The notes below the pieces were generated by a model that was not told the origin of the DNA, ran no database searches, and saw only the letters and a list, made by a program, of their open reading frames with translations. The position numbers were made by a program, and so were the translations under genes. From assembly GCA_943372555.1 (NCBI GenBank), contig CALRZB010000018.1, positions 1-18,972 on the forward strand: 18,972 nt of DNA, in the 5' to 3' direction. Source of the stretch: JAIXWP01 sp943372555 (GTDB lineage: Bacteria; Bacteroidota; Bacteroidia; Flavobacteriales_D; Sanyastnellaceae). Shown one piece after another: positions 7,469-15,102 of the stretch. Each line of letters starts with the position of its first letter. Within the stretch, counting starts at the first letter, position 1.

Positions 7469-9370
7469 ATGAGTGATGCTATAAAGCACGAGTGTGGTAT
7501 CGCACTCCTTAGACTGAAGAAACCTCTTCAGTACTACTCCGAGAAATACGGAACCCCCTTCTACGGCCTCAACAAAATGTACCTCCTCATGGAAAAGGAG
7601 CACAATCGTGGACAGGACGGCGCAGGATTAGCCAACATCAAACTCTTTCCTCAACCAGGTAAAAAGTACATCAGCAGAATTCGCTCAAACGATAGCCAAC
7701 CTATCAAAGACCTATTCTCAAAAGTGATGGGCAGATTTGTGGAACTCGAAAAACATGACCCTGAAAAATTAAAAGACACTCAATTCCTAAAAGACAACTA
7801 CGCTTTCACCGGCGAACTTTTCTTAGGACACCTTCGATACGGCACTTTCGGCGGAAATAGCATCGAAAATTGCCACCCTTTCCTTCGTCAAAACAACTGG
7901 ATGACGAAAAACGTAGTTGTAGCAGGTAACTTCAACTTGACCAACGTAGATGAACTTTTCGGACTCCTCGTTGAACTGGGACAACATCCAAAGGAAAAAG
8001 CAGACACCGTTACAGTAATGGAAAAAATTGGTCACTTCCTCGATGAAGAAAACCAATTACTATTTGATCAATACAAAACGCTCGGATATAACAATCAACA
8101 GATTTCAGAACTCATTGCGCAACACATCGACGTGCAGCGAGTGCTAACAAGAGCATCACGTGAATTCGACGGCGGTTACGCTATGTGCGGTCTATTTGGC
8201 CACGGAGACGCTTTTGTACTTCGTGATCCAAACGGTATCAGACCTGCGTACTGGTACGAAGATGATGAAGTGTGTGTTGTAGCTTCCGAAAGACCTCCAA
8301 TTCAAACCGCATTCAATGTTCCCGTTGAGAAAATCAATGAACTTGAACCTGGCCACGCCTACGTTATCAAGCGCGATGGTAGATCTGCGGTTAAAAAAGT
8401 TAGAGAACCTCAAGAAAAATTGTCTTGCACATTCGAAAGAATTTATTTCTCTCGTGGCAATGATCAAGACATCTATCAAGAAAGACAAAACCTTGGTAGA
8501 AATGTTGTTCCGGCTATTCTAAAGGCAATCAATTTCGATCTTGATAATACAGTGTTCTCGTTTATCCCAAACACCGCCGAAACCGCATTCTACGGAATGA
8601 TCAAAGCGCTTGAGGATAATTTGAATGACAGAAAAATTGAACAGCTTTCGCAACTCGGCGCCAATTGGACAAAAGATAAAGTCGAGACCATCATTCGTCA
8701 AAGAGCGAGAATAGAAAAGATCGCAATTAAAGACGCAAAGCTCAGAACCTTTATCACTCAAGACAGCGCGCGTGATGAAATGGTAGCACACGTTTACGAT
8801 GTCACTCATGGCACTATAAAGCGCGGAGTAGACACACTCGTTGTTATCGACGACTCCATCGTAAGAGGCACGACTCTCAAAAAGTCTATCATCAAAATGC
8901 TAGACCGTTTGGGACCAAAGAAAATCATGATCATTTCCTCAGCTCCGCAAATCAGATATCCTGATTGCTACGGAATAGACATGGCCATTCTGGGAAACTT
9001 CATCGCATTCCAAGCGGCCGTTATTCTTCTTGAAAAAAGAGGAATGAGAAATATCTTGGATGTTGTATACAAGAAGTGCAAAGACCAAGAGCACGCGCCA
9101 AAAGAGCACGTAAAAAACTACGTAAAGGAAGTTTACGAGCCTTTCACTGCCGAAGAGATTTCTGCGCAAATAGCGGAGCTCGTAACGCCTTCTGATATTT
9201 CTGCTAAAGTGGAAGTGATCTACCAAACCATCGAAGGGCTGCACGACGCATGTCCAAACGACCACGGCGATTGGTATTTCACAGGAAACTACCCAACTCC
9301 TGGTGGAAATATGGTAGTAAACAAAGCCTTCATCAACTACATGGAAGGAAACAATAAGAGAGCGTATTAA
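7469..9370 (+). CDS. purF: Amidophosphoribosyltransferase, long Bacteroidota form
   Basis: Catalyses the first step of purine synthesis: glutamine plus PRPP to 5-phosphoribosylamine. With the ATG at 7469 it is 633 residues, against roughly 470-510 for classical PurF. The N-terminus MSDAIKHECGIALL places the glutaminase nucleophile at Cys9, implying removal of an eight-residue propeptide. Other class II glutaminase marks are HNRGQDGAG (Arg47), GHLRYGTFG and GNFNLTN (153-159). In the last, Phe155 stands where classical PurF has the oxyanion Gly (NGNLTN). The PRPP-binding loop VVIDDSIVRGTT (458-469, Asp461/Asp462) is complete. Extra length comes from an insertion after strand 2 of the glutaminase domain and a C-terminal tail with CPNDHGDWYFTGNYPTPGG. 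I recall this long form from Bacteroides-type genomes, where it can coexist with a classical PurF, so a paralogous role is possible. The longer start at 7415 is rejected because it lies inside the promoter element. Confidence 0.88.
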   Translation: MSDAIKHECGIALLRLKKPLQYYSEKYGTPFYGLNKMYLLMEKEHNRGQDGAGLANIKLFPQPGKKYISRIRSNDSQPIKDLFSKVMGRFVELEKHDPEKLKDTQFLKDNYAFTGELFLGHLRYGTFGGNSIENCHPFLRQNNWMTKNVVVAGNFNLTNVDELFGLLVELGQHPKEKADTVTVMEKIGHFLDEENQLLFDQYKTLGYNNQQISELIAQHIDVQRVLTRASREFDGGYAMCGLFGHGDAFVLRDPNGIRPAYWYEDDEVCVVASERPPIQTAFNVPVEKINELEPGHAYVIKRDGRSAVKKVREPQEKLSCTFERIYFSRGNDQDIYQERQNLGRNVVPAILKAINFDLDNTVFSFIPNTAETAFYGMIKALEDNLNDRKIEQLSQLGANWTKDKVETIIRQRARIEKIAIKDAKLRTFITQDSARDEMVAHVYDVTHGTIKRGVDTLVVIDDSIVRGTTLKKSIIKMLDRLGPKKIMIISSAPQIRYPDCYGIDMAILGNFIAFQAAVILLEKRGMRNILDVVYKKCKDQEHAPKEHVKNYVKEVYEPFTAEEISAQIAELVTPSDISAKVEVIYQTIEGLHDACPNDHGDWYFTGNYPTPGGNMVVNKAFINYMEGNNKRAY

Positions 9371-9425
9371 TCTCTTTTACTAAGCTTCGCTTCTTCATTT
9401 CAGTAAGACATTTTCTTTCTAAATA

Positions 9426-9460
9426 AAAAAGCCCGTCTCGCAATTGCAAGACGGGCTTTT
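9426..9460. terminator. Bidirectional terminator between convergent genes
   Basis: A perfect eight-base-pair stem GCCCGTCT/AGACGGGC (9431-9438 with 9449-9456) is flanked by AAAAAA on the left and TTTTT on the right. It therefore works as an intrinsic terminator in both directions. It lies 55 bp past the purF-like stop and about 20 bp past the stop of the large - strand gene. Confidence 0.9.
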
Positions 9461-9478
9461 TACTAAATACGATTTCGA

Positions 9479-12400
9479 CTATCGTTGAAGCACAATTGCT
9501 TTGTGCTCCACTTTGTCGCTATTGATAAATTCAATTTGGTAAGTACCAGAAGCATACTTCGTCAAATCAAGTGTTTGAACAGTACCGTTGCCAAGCACTT
9601 TCTGTGTTGACTCGATTAGTTTTCCTGTTTGATCAAAAATGCGAATCTGAACCATGCCTGATTTACCGAAGCTAGCAATGTTCACCATTCCTGTCGTTGG
9701 GTTTGGATAAACGCTAATTTCAGTTGACTCAAGTTCTACAACGTTGATGTCGCAACCACTCAATGGAGGCAAGTTACCTGAACATACTCCGAATGGATCA
9801 GAGTTCGGCGCACCTACGATGTCACCACAATCATAACCCCATGTAGCACAGTTGAAGTTTGGAAGACCCGCAGAACCGTTGTTCACAGAGCCATTTCCAA
9901 GTTGGAAACGTGTCGCAGGGCTAAACGCTGTTCCTGCGCAGTCGCAAATTGTGAAGTCATAAGTACATGATCCATTGTCTTGGTTAGCCAATGGATTGTA
10001 GTTGCCAGCTAGCTCATCTGTGCAACCTGTTACAACACCATTTGTACAATCTGAAGAAAGCACTGGTGAAGCAATGAAGCAACCATCAAGTAAGCTAGAT
10101 ACAACTGTAATCACAACTTGCTCGCCATTAGGGAATGGACCAACTTCAATTGTTCCGTTGAAGTTTACCAAATACTGCTCTTGGTTAAAGCTGTTTCCAA
10201 CTACGTATGGAGCACCATTACCCAATTGGTTAATGCTCATTGTAATCATATAAGTATCATTCGTTCCAACTACGCAATGAGGTGTGTAAACAATACTTGG
10301 CCATTGGCAACTTAATACGCAAGATCCATCATCTTGGGTAGCAAGAGAGTTGTAGTTCAATGCGTCTGGATTTGTGCAACCTAAGATTGGTGTGTAATCA
10401 CATGATCCATCATCAATTGTTGCAGAAGCATCATAGTTTGTTGCATCTGGGTCTGTGCAACCTGCGCATGAAGTAAACTCGCAGCTTCCATCATCAAATA
10501 GAGCCGTTGACAAATAGTTACATGCATCAACATTTGTACATCCAATTTGTGAATTGTAGATACATGATCCATCGCTAACTGTAGCATCAGGATTGTAGTT
10601 CAATGCAAGTGGGTCCATACAACCAAGAACTTCTTCTGTAATAGAACATCCGTTGAATGGAGGTAAGCCACCACCACAAACGTTGTAAGGATCCAATGAT
10701 GGTGAACCAGCTACGTCGCCGCAGTCAAAGCCCCATGTTGCACAATTGAAATCAACATTTTGTCCATCCCATGAGTAAAATCCATTGTCAGCAAATCCAT
10801 CACCCAACCATGCTAGAACACCACTAGTGTGTTGAAGACCTGCGCAGTCACAGATTGTCACTTCGTTGTTACAGTCACCTGTTACATAAGTGTACAATTG
10901 TGAGAAGCTTCCATCAGTCAAAGTATAGTAAACATAATAAGTCATGTTTGGAACCAAGTTGTAGAAGTTAGTACCAGTGCCGCTAACCAATCCGTTTGCT
11001 GTTTGGTCAAACTCTGTAAACGCAGCAGCTCCGTCCTCAGCCAAGAATACGCTTTGAACTTCACACGCCCCATTAAACAAATATTCTACTTGGAATGATG
11101 GCGTCAAACCTTGCGCTTGATAATCAAAACATGGTTGATCATTCAAGTTCAATGACAAGTTTGAACAAGTAGCTTCACCAATACAGAAAGTATAAGAGTC
11201 TTCGAAACCGAAGGCGCCATTACCCAAATAAATAGTTCCGTTTTCATCATACAACTCGTAATATCCTGGTGTTGCGCAGCCTCCTCCAGCTAAACCATCA
11301 CCAAAAGTATCAGTGATAGTGAAAGTATAGCAGCCCGCTGGTAAACACATCAGCTGAGATACATACTGATACTCTGCCGTAAAGAAAGTTTCATCAAAAG
11401 AGTATACGATTTCACCAAATTCGTTTGAAAGAAATGCTGCTGTTTCTCCAAAATCACAATCGATGTAAACATCAATACCAAATCCAAAACAAGATTCAGC
11501 AGAACATCCATTTGCTGGAGGCAAGTTGCCATAACACGTTGCATATGGGTCAAGAGTTACTGTAGATCCATCATCTCCGCAGTCAAAGCCCCATGTCTGA
11601 CAGTTAAAGTTTACTGGGTAAATTCCATTCCAGAAGAAAGTACCATTATCAAAATTTCCATCTCCCAGCCAAGCAAGCGCTTCAATTGGAATTTGTGTTC
11701 CAGCACAGTCGCAAATAAACTCACCACTTTCGCAGTTTTCAGTTGCTAGAACTTCAGCAAATGAAGTTGTACCATCCGACAATTCGTAGTACAAATAGTA
11801 AGTTGTGCTTGGAGCGAAATAATACTCTACAGATGAGCCGTTAACTAACCCTTCTGCTGATACATCGAATGCATCGTAGTTAACCCCATCGATAGACCAC
11901 CACAAGGTTGACACGTTGCATGCTCCAGTGAAATCATAAGTCAAGGTAGTTGTGTAATAATTAGCACCGCCTACATTGATACATGCTCCAGGAAAAACTC
12001 CCAAAGAAGCATTACCACAGCTGGCATTGCAGCTGCCTGTAAAGAATGAATCGATCGGAGTCAGAGTTCCATCACTCAATTCAAATTGATATTCATAGAA
12101 AGTATTATTAAACAGGTTGGTTATAAAAACGCTTTCTCCGCTCAAGAATCCAAGTGCAGAAAGATCTAAGTATTGCCATCCTTCTATATCATTATACAAC
12201 CACATGCCCGATAAACCGCAAGCGCCATCGTAGAATACATTAAACTCATATTCATTCAAGTTGTTGAAACAACCAGAATATGAAGCAAATTGATCAATGA
12301 AGGTACAACCAGACCCAACACAGAAAGTGTAAGATTGGCTTGTTGTATAAGTTGGGTTACCGTCAAAAAGCAAGTTCCCATCTGCGTCTGCTGCATAGTA

Positions 12401-13384
12401 GAAACCTAACGTTGCACAAAGCGTGTTTAGGGCATCCAAACCATCACCATAAGTATCCGTGATTGTAAAAGTGTAACATCCTGGATCCAAGCAAAGATTT
12501 GTTGTATATGCAACATCACCTCCTGCAATGTTTGGATATGTTCCTGCATCTACTGAATAGATAACTCCAAAATCATCCGAAATAGACCAACCCACTTCTG
12601 AACCATAGCAGTCCGGATTGATTACAAAATCAACACCTGTGCATCCAAAAGACCCGCAGCTAGTGGTTGTAATTGTAGAAATGTCTGAAGTCGTTCCATC
12701 TTCCAATACATAATACATTGTATAAGTCGAAAATGGACTTGCGGCAGTAACGTTCAAAGTTGAACCACTGAACAATCCAAAAACACTTGCGTCTATCGTG
12801 AGGTAAGGCCCGCCATTTTCTGAGAAATACACATCAAATACTTGGCAAGCACCAAGATAGTCGAAGAATACATTTATAGAAGGACCATCAATATCACAAA
12901 GACCTTGTGACAGAGAAACTGTTGCATTTGAACAAAGCGCAGGTGCAGCAGTCTCTTGAATGCACTCCAATGGTGAACAAATAGTGTTCGATGTGCAATT
13001 ATGTTGATCCACTAAAATTCTTACAGTGCCTGTAAATGTTGCAACCCAATACAAATCGGAATTTCCATTCCCGCAAAGGCTTCCATCATCATCATACCCA
13101 AGGAGGGCTCCAGTAGTATTGTTGTAAACCGTAATTTGCGTGTCAAAAGTTGCCCCGCACGTGTTAAAGCTGTAAGCAGCTCCCTGCTCTACAAAAGCAG
13201 TGCAATACTCACCACCAAAATTACACCCAACTGAACTGGCATTCAAATCACCAACTCCGAACGGAGTGATGTCTGCGTACAAGATGTTGTTGTTAGCACA
13301 CTGAGCGTTAGCCCCCGTGCCCATTAAAAATAGCCCGCTGACCGCAATCAGAGAAATAATTAGTTTAGTAAAATTTTGTTTCAT
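9479..13384 (-). CDS. Large T9SS-secreted, cysteine-rich modular repeat protein
   Basis: A 1301-residue extracellular protein. A signal peptide spans 1-27 (cut after ANA). An N-terminal domain at about 29-145, with TFDTQITVYN...YDDDG, resembles bacterial pre-peptidase C-terminal (PPC-like) sandwiches. Four ~95-residue beta domains, each with a Y-x-L-x-D-G-(T/S) strand, lie near 150-246, 360-456, 457-557 and 740-844. Two copies of a domain with CYTFTITDT(Y/F)GDGL lie at 248-360 and 628-740. Three copies of a CDCAG...NFNC(A/Q)TWG(F/Y)DCGD...NLPP-type module lie at 558-627, 845-913 and 1147-1211. A four-unit array of GC(T/M)-x-x-x-A-x-NY-x(6,7)-x-DDGSC repeats spans 921-1022, with a fifth unit at 1120. 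A T9SS type A sorting domain fills 1221-1301 (YPNPTTG ... GTYQIEFIN, ending KAIVLQR). No catalytic domain is recognisable. A surface or matrix/adhesive role with many disulfides is likely but inferred. Start: ATG with a good signal peptide and TAnnTTTG at 13408-13415. Confidence 0.9.
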   Translation of the reverse strand: MKQNFTKLIISLIAVSGLFLMGTGANAQCANNNILYADITPFGVGDLNASSVGCNFGGEYCTAFVEQGAAYSFNTCGATFDTQITVYNNTTGALLGYDDDGSLCGNGNSDLYWVATFTGTVRILVDQHNCTSNTICSPLECIQETAAPALCSNATVSLSQGLCDIDGPSINVFFDYLGACQVFDVYFSENGGPYLTIDASVFGLFSGSTLNVTAASPFSTYTMYYVLEDGTTSDISTITTTSCGSFGCTGVDFVINPDCYGSEVGWSISDDFGVIYSVDAGTYPNIAGGDVAYTTNLCLDPGCYTFTITDTYGDGLDALNTLCATLGFYYAADADGNLLFDGNPTYTTSQSYTFCVGSGCTFIDQFASYSGCFNNLNEYEFNVFYDGACGLSGMWLYNDIEGWQYLDLSALGFLSGESVFITNLFNNTFYEYQFELSDGTLTPIDSFFTGSCNASCGNASLGVFPGACINVGGANYYTTTLTYDFTGACNVSTLWWSIDGVNYDAFDVSAEGLVNGSSVEYYFAPSTTYYLYYELSDGTTSFAEVLATENCESGEFICDCAGTQIPIEALAWLGDGNFDNGTFFWNGIYPVNFNCQTWGFDCGDDGSTVTLDPYATCYGNLPPANGCSAESCFGFGIDVYIDCDFGETAAFLSNEFGEIVYSFDETFFTAEYQYVSQLMCLPAGCYTFTITDTFGDGLAGGGCATPGYYELYDENGTIYLGNGAFGFEDSYTFCIGEATCSNLSLNLNDQPCFDYQAQGLTPSFQVEYLFNGACEVQSVFLAEDGAAAFTEFDQTANGLVSGTGTNFYNLVPNMTYYVYYTLTDGSFSQLYTYVTGDCNNEVTICDCAGLQHTSGVLAWLGDGFADNGFYSWDGQNVDFNCATWGFDCGDVAGSPSLDPYNVCGGGLPPFNGCSITEEVLGCMDPLALNYNPDATVSDGSCIYNSQIGCTNVDACNYLSTALFDDGSCEFTSCAGCTDPDATNYDASATIDDGSCDYTPILGCTNPDALNYNSLATQDDGSCVLSCQWPSIVYTPHCVVGTNDTYMITMSINQLGNGAPYVVGNSFNQEQYLVNFNGTIEVGPFPNGEQVVITVVSSLLDGCFIASPVLSSDCTNGVVTGCTDELAGNYNPLANQDNGSCTYDFTICDCAGTAFSPATRFQLGNGSVNNGSAGLPNFNCATWGYDCGDIVGAPNSDPFGVCSGNLPPLSGCDINVVELESTEISVYPNPTTGMVNIASFGKSGMVQIRIFDQTGKLIESTQKVLGNGTVQTLDLTKYASGTYQIEFINSDKVEHKAIVLQR
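9752..9946 (-). repeat. CDCAG/CGD module, copy C of three
   Basis: Encodes residues 1147-1211 of the T9SS protein. It is the shortest and most diverged copy (QLGNGSVNNGS, NFNCATWGYDCGD, NLPPLSGC). It immediately precedes the C-terminal sorting domain. Confidence 0.7.
10319..10624 (-). repeat. Tandem array of four 81-bp units (27-residue DDGSC repeats)
   Basis: Within the T9SS protein, repeat units begin at residues 921, 948, 975 and 1002, an exact period of 27 codons (81 bp). Each reads GC-x-(D/N)-x-x-A-x-N-Y-x...-DGSC followed by a six-residue spacer. The units differ at many codons, so this is an old duplication under protein-level constraint, not a recent DNA-level expansion. A fifth, isolated unit is encoded just before the last CDCAG module (residues 1120-1140). 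Confidence 0.85.
10646..10852 (-). repeat. CDCAG/CGD module, copy B of three
   Basis: Encodes residues 845-913 of the T9SS protein, with LAWLGDG, DNG, NFNCATWGFDCGD-like and GLPPFNGC elements in the same order as copy A. It is placed directly before the 27-residue repeat array. Confidence 0.75.
11504..11713 (-). repeat. CDCAG/CGD module, copy A of three
   Basis: Encodes residues 558-627 of the T9SS protein, from CDCAG to NLPPANGC. Six cysteines are conserved with copies B (10646-10852) and C (residues 1147-1211). Copies A and B share the identical 18-base string GCAGTCAAAGCCCCATGT on the + strand. Confidence 0.75.
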
Positions 13385-13407
13385 AAGCGTTTACATTTGG
13401 TAACGCG

Positions 13408-13415
13408 CAAAAGTA
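13408..13415 (-). promoter_or_regulatory. Bacteroidota -7 promoter element for the T9SS protein gene
   Basis: On the - strand this reads TACTTTTG, an exact TAnnTTTG match, 23 bp before the ATG at 13384. That implies a leader of under 20 bases. No clear TTG -33 element is seen at standard spacing. Another exact match, TACATTTG, lies on the + strand at 13392-13399 and is too far from the + strand gene to be its likely promoter. Confidence 0.55.
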
Positions 13416-13534
13416 ATGGCGCAGTACCATCTCCTTTCATGCTTTAACATGATATTTATTAATACTCAAATTTTAATTACCCATCTATTGCAAAATCAAG
13501 AACAATCTTGGGCGAATAGTTGTCTACTCTGAAT

Positions 13535-13542
13535 TACATTTG
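13535..13542 (+). promoter_or_regulatory. Bacteroidota -7 promoter element for the polyprenyl synthase operon
   Basis: TACATTTG is an exact TAnnTTTG match ending eight bases before the GTG start at 13551. A TTG at 13508-13510 could be the -33 element, with 24 bp between them, slightly long. If used, the transcript would start only a few bases before the start codon. Confidence 0.55.
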
Positions 13543-13550
13543 GCCCCGCA

Positions 13551-14525
13551 GTGTCGACTATTGATCAAATACAAAAGCCCATTCAAACGGAAATGCTCGA
13601 ATTCGAGAGCTATTTTCGAAATGCCATGCGCAGTGAAAATGGCCTTCTAGATAAAATCACGCACTACATTATCAAGAGAAAAGGAAAGCAAATGCGCCCT
13701 ATGTTCGTCTTCCTCGGAAGCAAACTTTGCGGCGGAGTTACCTCTTCTACTTATTCCGCAGCTTCGCTAATCGAACTCCTACACACAGCAACCCTCGTGC
13801 ACGATGATGTTGTAGACGATGCCCAAACAAGACGCGGATTCTTCTCCATCAACGCACTTTGGAAAAACAAAATAGCCGTCCTAGTTGGCGATTACCTCCT
13901 CTCAAGGGGACTGCTCCTAAGCGTTGAAAACAAAGAGTTCCAACTACTTCATATCGTTAGCACCGCGGTTAAAGAAATGAGTGAAGGCGAACTCCTTCAG
14001 CAAGAAAAATCTAGACTCCTCAACATTACCGAAGAGGTGTATTATAAAATCATTTCGCAAAAAACAGCTTCTCTACTCGCAGCCTGCTGCGCTAGTGGCG
14101 CGGCGGCGGCCAAAGCTCCCGAAGAAGACATCAAGAAAATGCACGAATTCGGAATCAACGTCGGTATGGCTTTCCAAATAAAGGACGACCTATTCGACTA
14201 TGGCTTCGGAAAAAACATCGGGAAACCAACTGGAATAGACATCCAAGAAAAAAAGATGACACTCCCACTCATCTTCACTATCGCCAATTCCGACCGATCA
14301 GTTAAAAACAACCTCATCAATATCGTCAAGAAACACAACACCAACCCTAAAAAGGTGAAAGAACTTCTTGAAATCGTAATTCAATGCGGTGGTATCGACT
14401 ATGCCGTGAAAAAAATGGAAGAATTTAGAAACGAAGCGCTCAGATTGCTTCATACCTTCCCTCAAAATGACGCTCGAGACGCTCTCGAAAAACTCGTCCA
14501 TTATACAATTGATCGCGATAAATAA
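13551..14525 (+). CDS. Trans-polyprenyl diphosphate synthase (IspA/IspB type)
   Basis: Condenses isopentenyl diphosphate onto an allylic diphosphate to make long all-trans chains, in this phylum probably the menaquinone side chain. The protein is 324 residues, normal for the family. The first aspartate-rich motif is LVHDDVVDDAQTRRG (about residues 83-97) and the second is FQIKDDLFDYG (about 208-218). The substrate-binding KGKQMRPM is near 44-51. The residues before the first DDxxD decide chain length, and their pattern (LLHTATLVHDD) fits long-chain synthases more than FPP synthase. The start is GTG; MSTIDQIQKPIQTEMLEFE matches the N-terminus I recall for Bacteroidota homologues, so an internal ATG at 13593 is less likely. 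A MORN-type lipoprotein gene follows three bases after the stop, so the two are probably co-transcribed. Confidence 0.92.
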   Translation: MSTIDQIQKPIQTEMLEFESYFRNAMRSENGLLDKITHYIIKRKGKQMRPMFVFLGSKLCGGVTSSTYSAASLIELLHTATLVHDDVVDDAQTRRGFFSINALWKNKIAVLVGDYLLSRGLLLSVENKEFQLLHIVSTAVKEMSEGELLQQEKSRLLNITEEVYYKIISQKTASLLAACCASGAAAAKAPEEDIKKMHEFGINVGMAFQIKDDLFDYGFGKNIGKPTGIDIQEKKMTLPLIFTIANSDRSVKNNLINIVKKHNTNPKKVKELLEIVIQCGGIDYAVKKMEEFRNEALRLLHTFPQNDARDALEKLVHYTIDRDK

Positions 14526-14528
14526 GCT

Positions 14529-15032
14529 ATGAAAAAAGGTATTCTCCTTATCATCATTATCTCTGCATTCGCCTGCAACAATACTCCCGAAAAACCTATC
14601 GTTGAAAGCGGAATCACTCTGCCCGAAAACGTGGTAGAAATGGTCGAAGAACGCTACCAAAGCGCAAAACCAGAAGAGCAAGGCTCACTCAAAAAAGCCA
14701 TCTACATCGACACAACGACAAGAGAAAAAGTAGCTGAAAGATACTTTTACAAAACCAAAAAAATCTACACGGAATACTCGTTTCAAAACGGAAAAAAAAA
14801 CGGAACAGCTATGGCATTTCGCGAAGCCAATGGTGATCCTTGGTCTCTCAATACCTATCTAAACGATACTCTGCACGGCCCTTATAAAACGTGGCACGAA
14901 AACGGCCTTCTAATGCAAGAAGGACAATACGACCATGGAATTAAAACCGGCAATTGGAGATTCTTTAACAAAAAAGGAGAACTCGAAAAACAAGTCAACT
15001 TCAGCGATACCCTCAGCACTGCCGTTAATTAA
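14529..15032 (+). CDS. MORN-repeat lipoprotein (YwqK-like)
   Basis: A 167-residue lipoprotein. Residues 1-15 are a signal with lipobox A-F-A-C, placing the lipidated cysteine at Cys16. The rest is made of MORN_2/YwqK-type strands: KKIYTEYSFQNGKKNGTAMA (about 77-96), YLNDTLHGPYKTWHENGLLM (about 114-133) and EGQYDHGIKTGNWRFFNKKG (about 135-154). These are the G-x-x-x-G-x-W-x-x-Y/F-x-x-x-G pattern. Database names for such proteins often include 'toxin-antitoxin YwqK family antitoxin', but nothing here indicates a toxin partner, and a surface or periplasmic structural role is as likely. It starts three bases after the polyprenyl synthase gene and 70 bp before the glucosaminidase gene, a likely operon with the former. 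Its function is unknown. Confidence 0.8.
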   Translation: MKKGILLIIIISAFACNNTPEKPIVESGITLPENVVEMVEERYQSAKPEEQGSLKKAIYIDTTTREKVAERYFYKTKKIYTEYSFQNGKKNGTAMAFREANGDPWSLNTYLNDTLHGPYKTWHENGLLMQEGQYDHGIKTGNWRFFNKKGELEKQVNFSDTLSTAVN

Positions 15033-15102
15033 ACACCAGTCTGTTCGAACTTTACTCTCCCATCCTCAAAATATTCTCCATTTCATCAGGTTCTTTGCTC
15101 TG

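Noticed and set aside
10319..10624. Regular 81-bp spacing taken as a CRISPR array
   Set aside because: The units are in frame inside a coding gene, are diverged at the DNA level, and encode a conserved protein repeat. There are no cas genes.
14529..15032. Toxin-antitoxin pair based on the YwqK name
   Set aside because: The protein is a lipoprotein with MORN repeats and neither neighbour resembles a toxin.
14935..15102. Extended start for the glucosaminidase
   Set aside because: It overlaps the end of the MORN lipoprotein gene and places a polar stretch before an otherwise clear signal peptide that starts at 15103.
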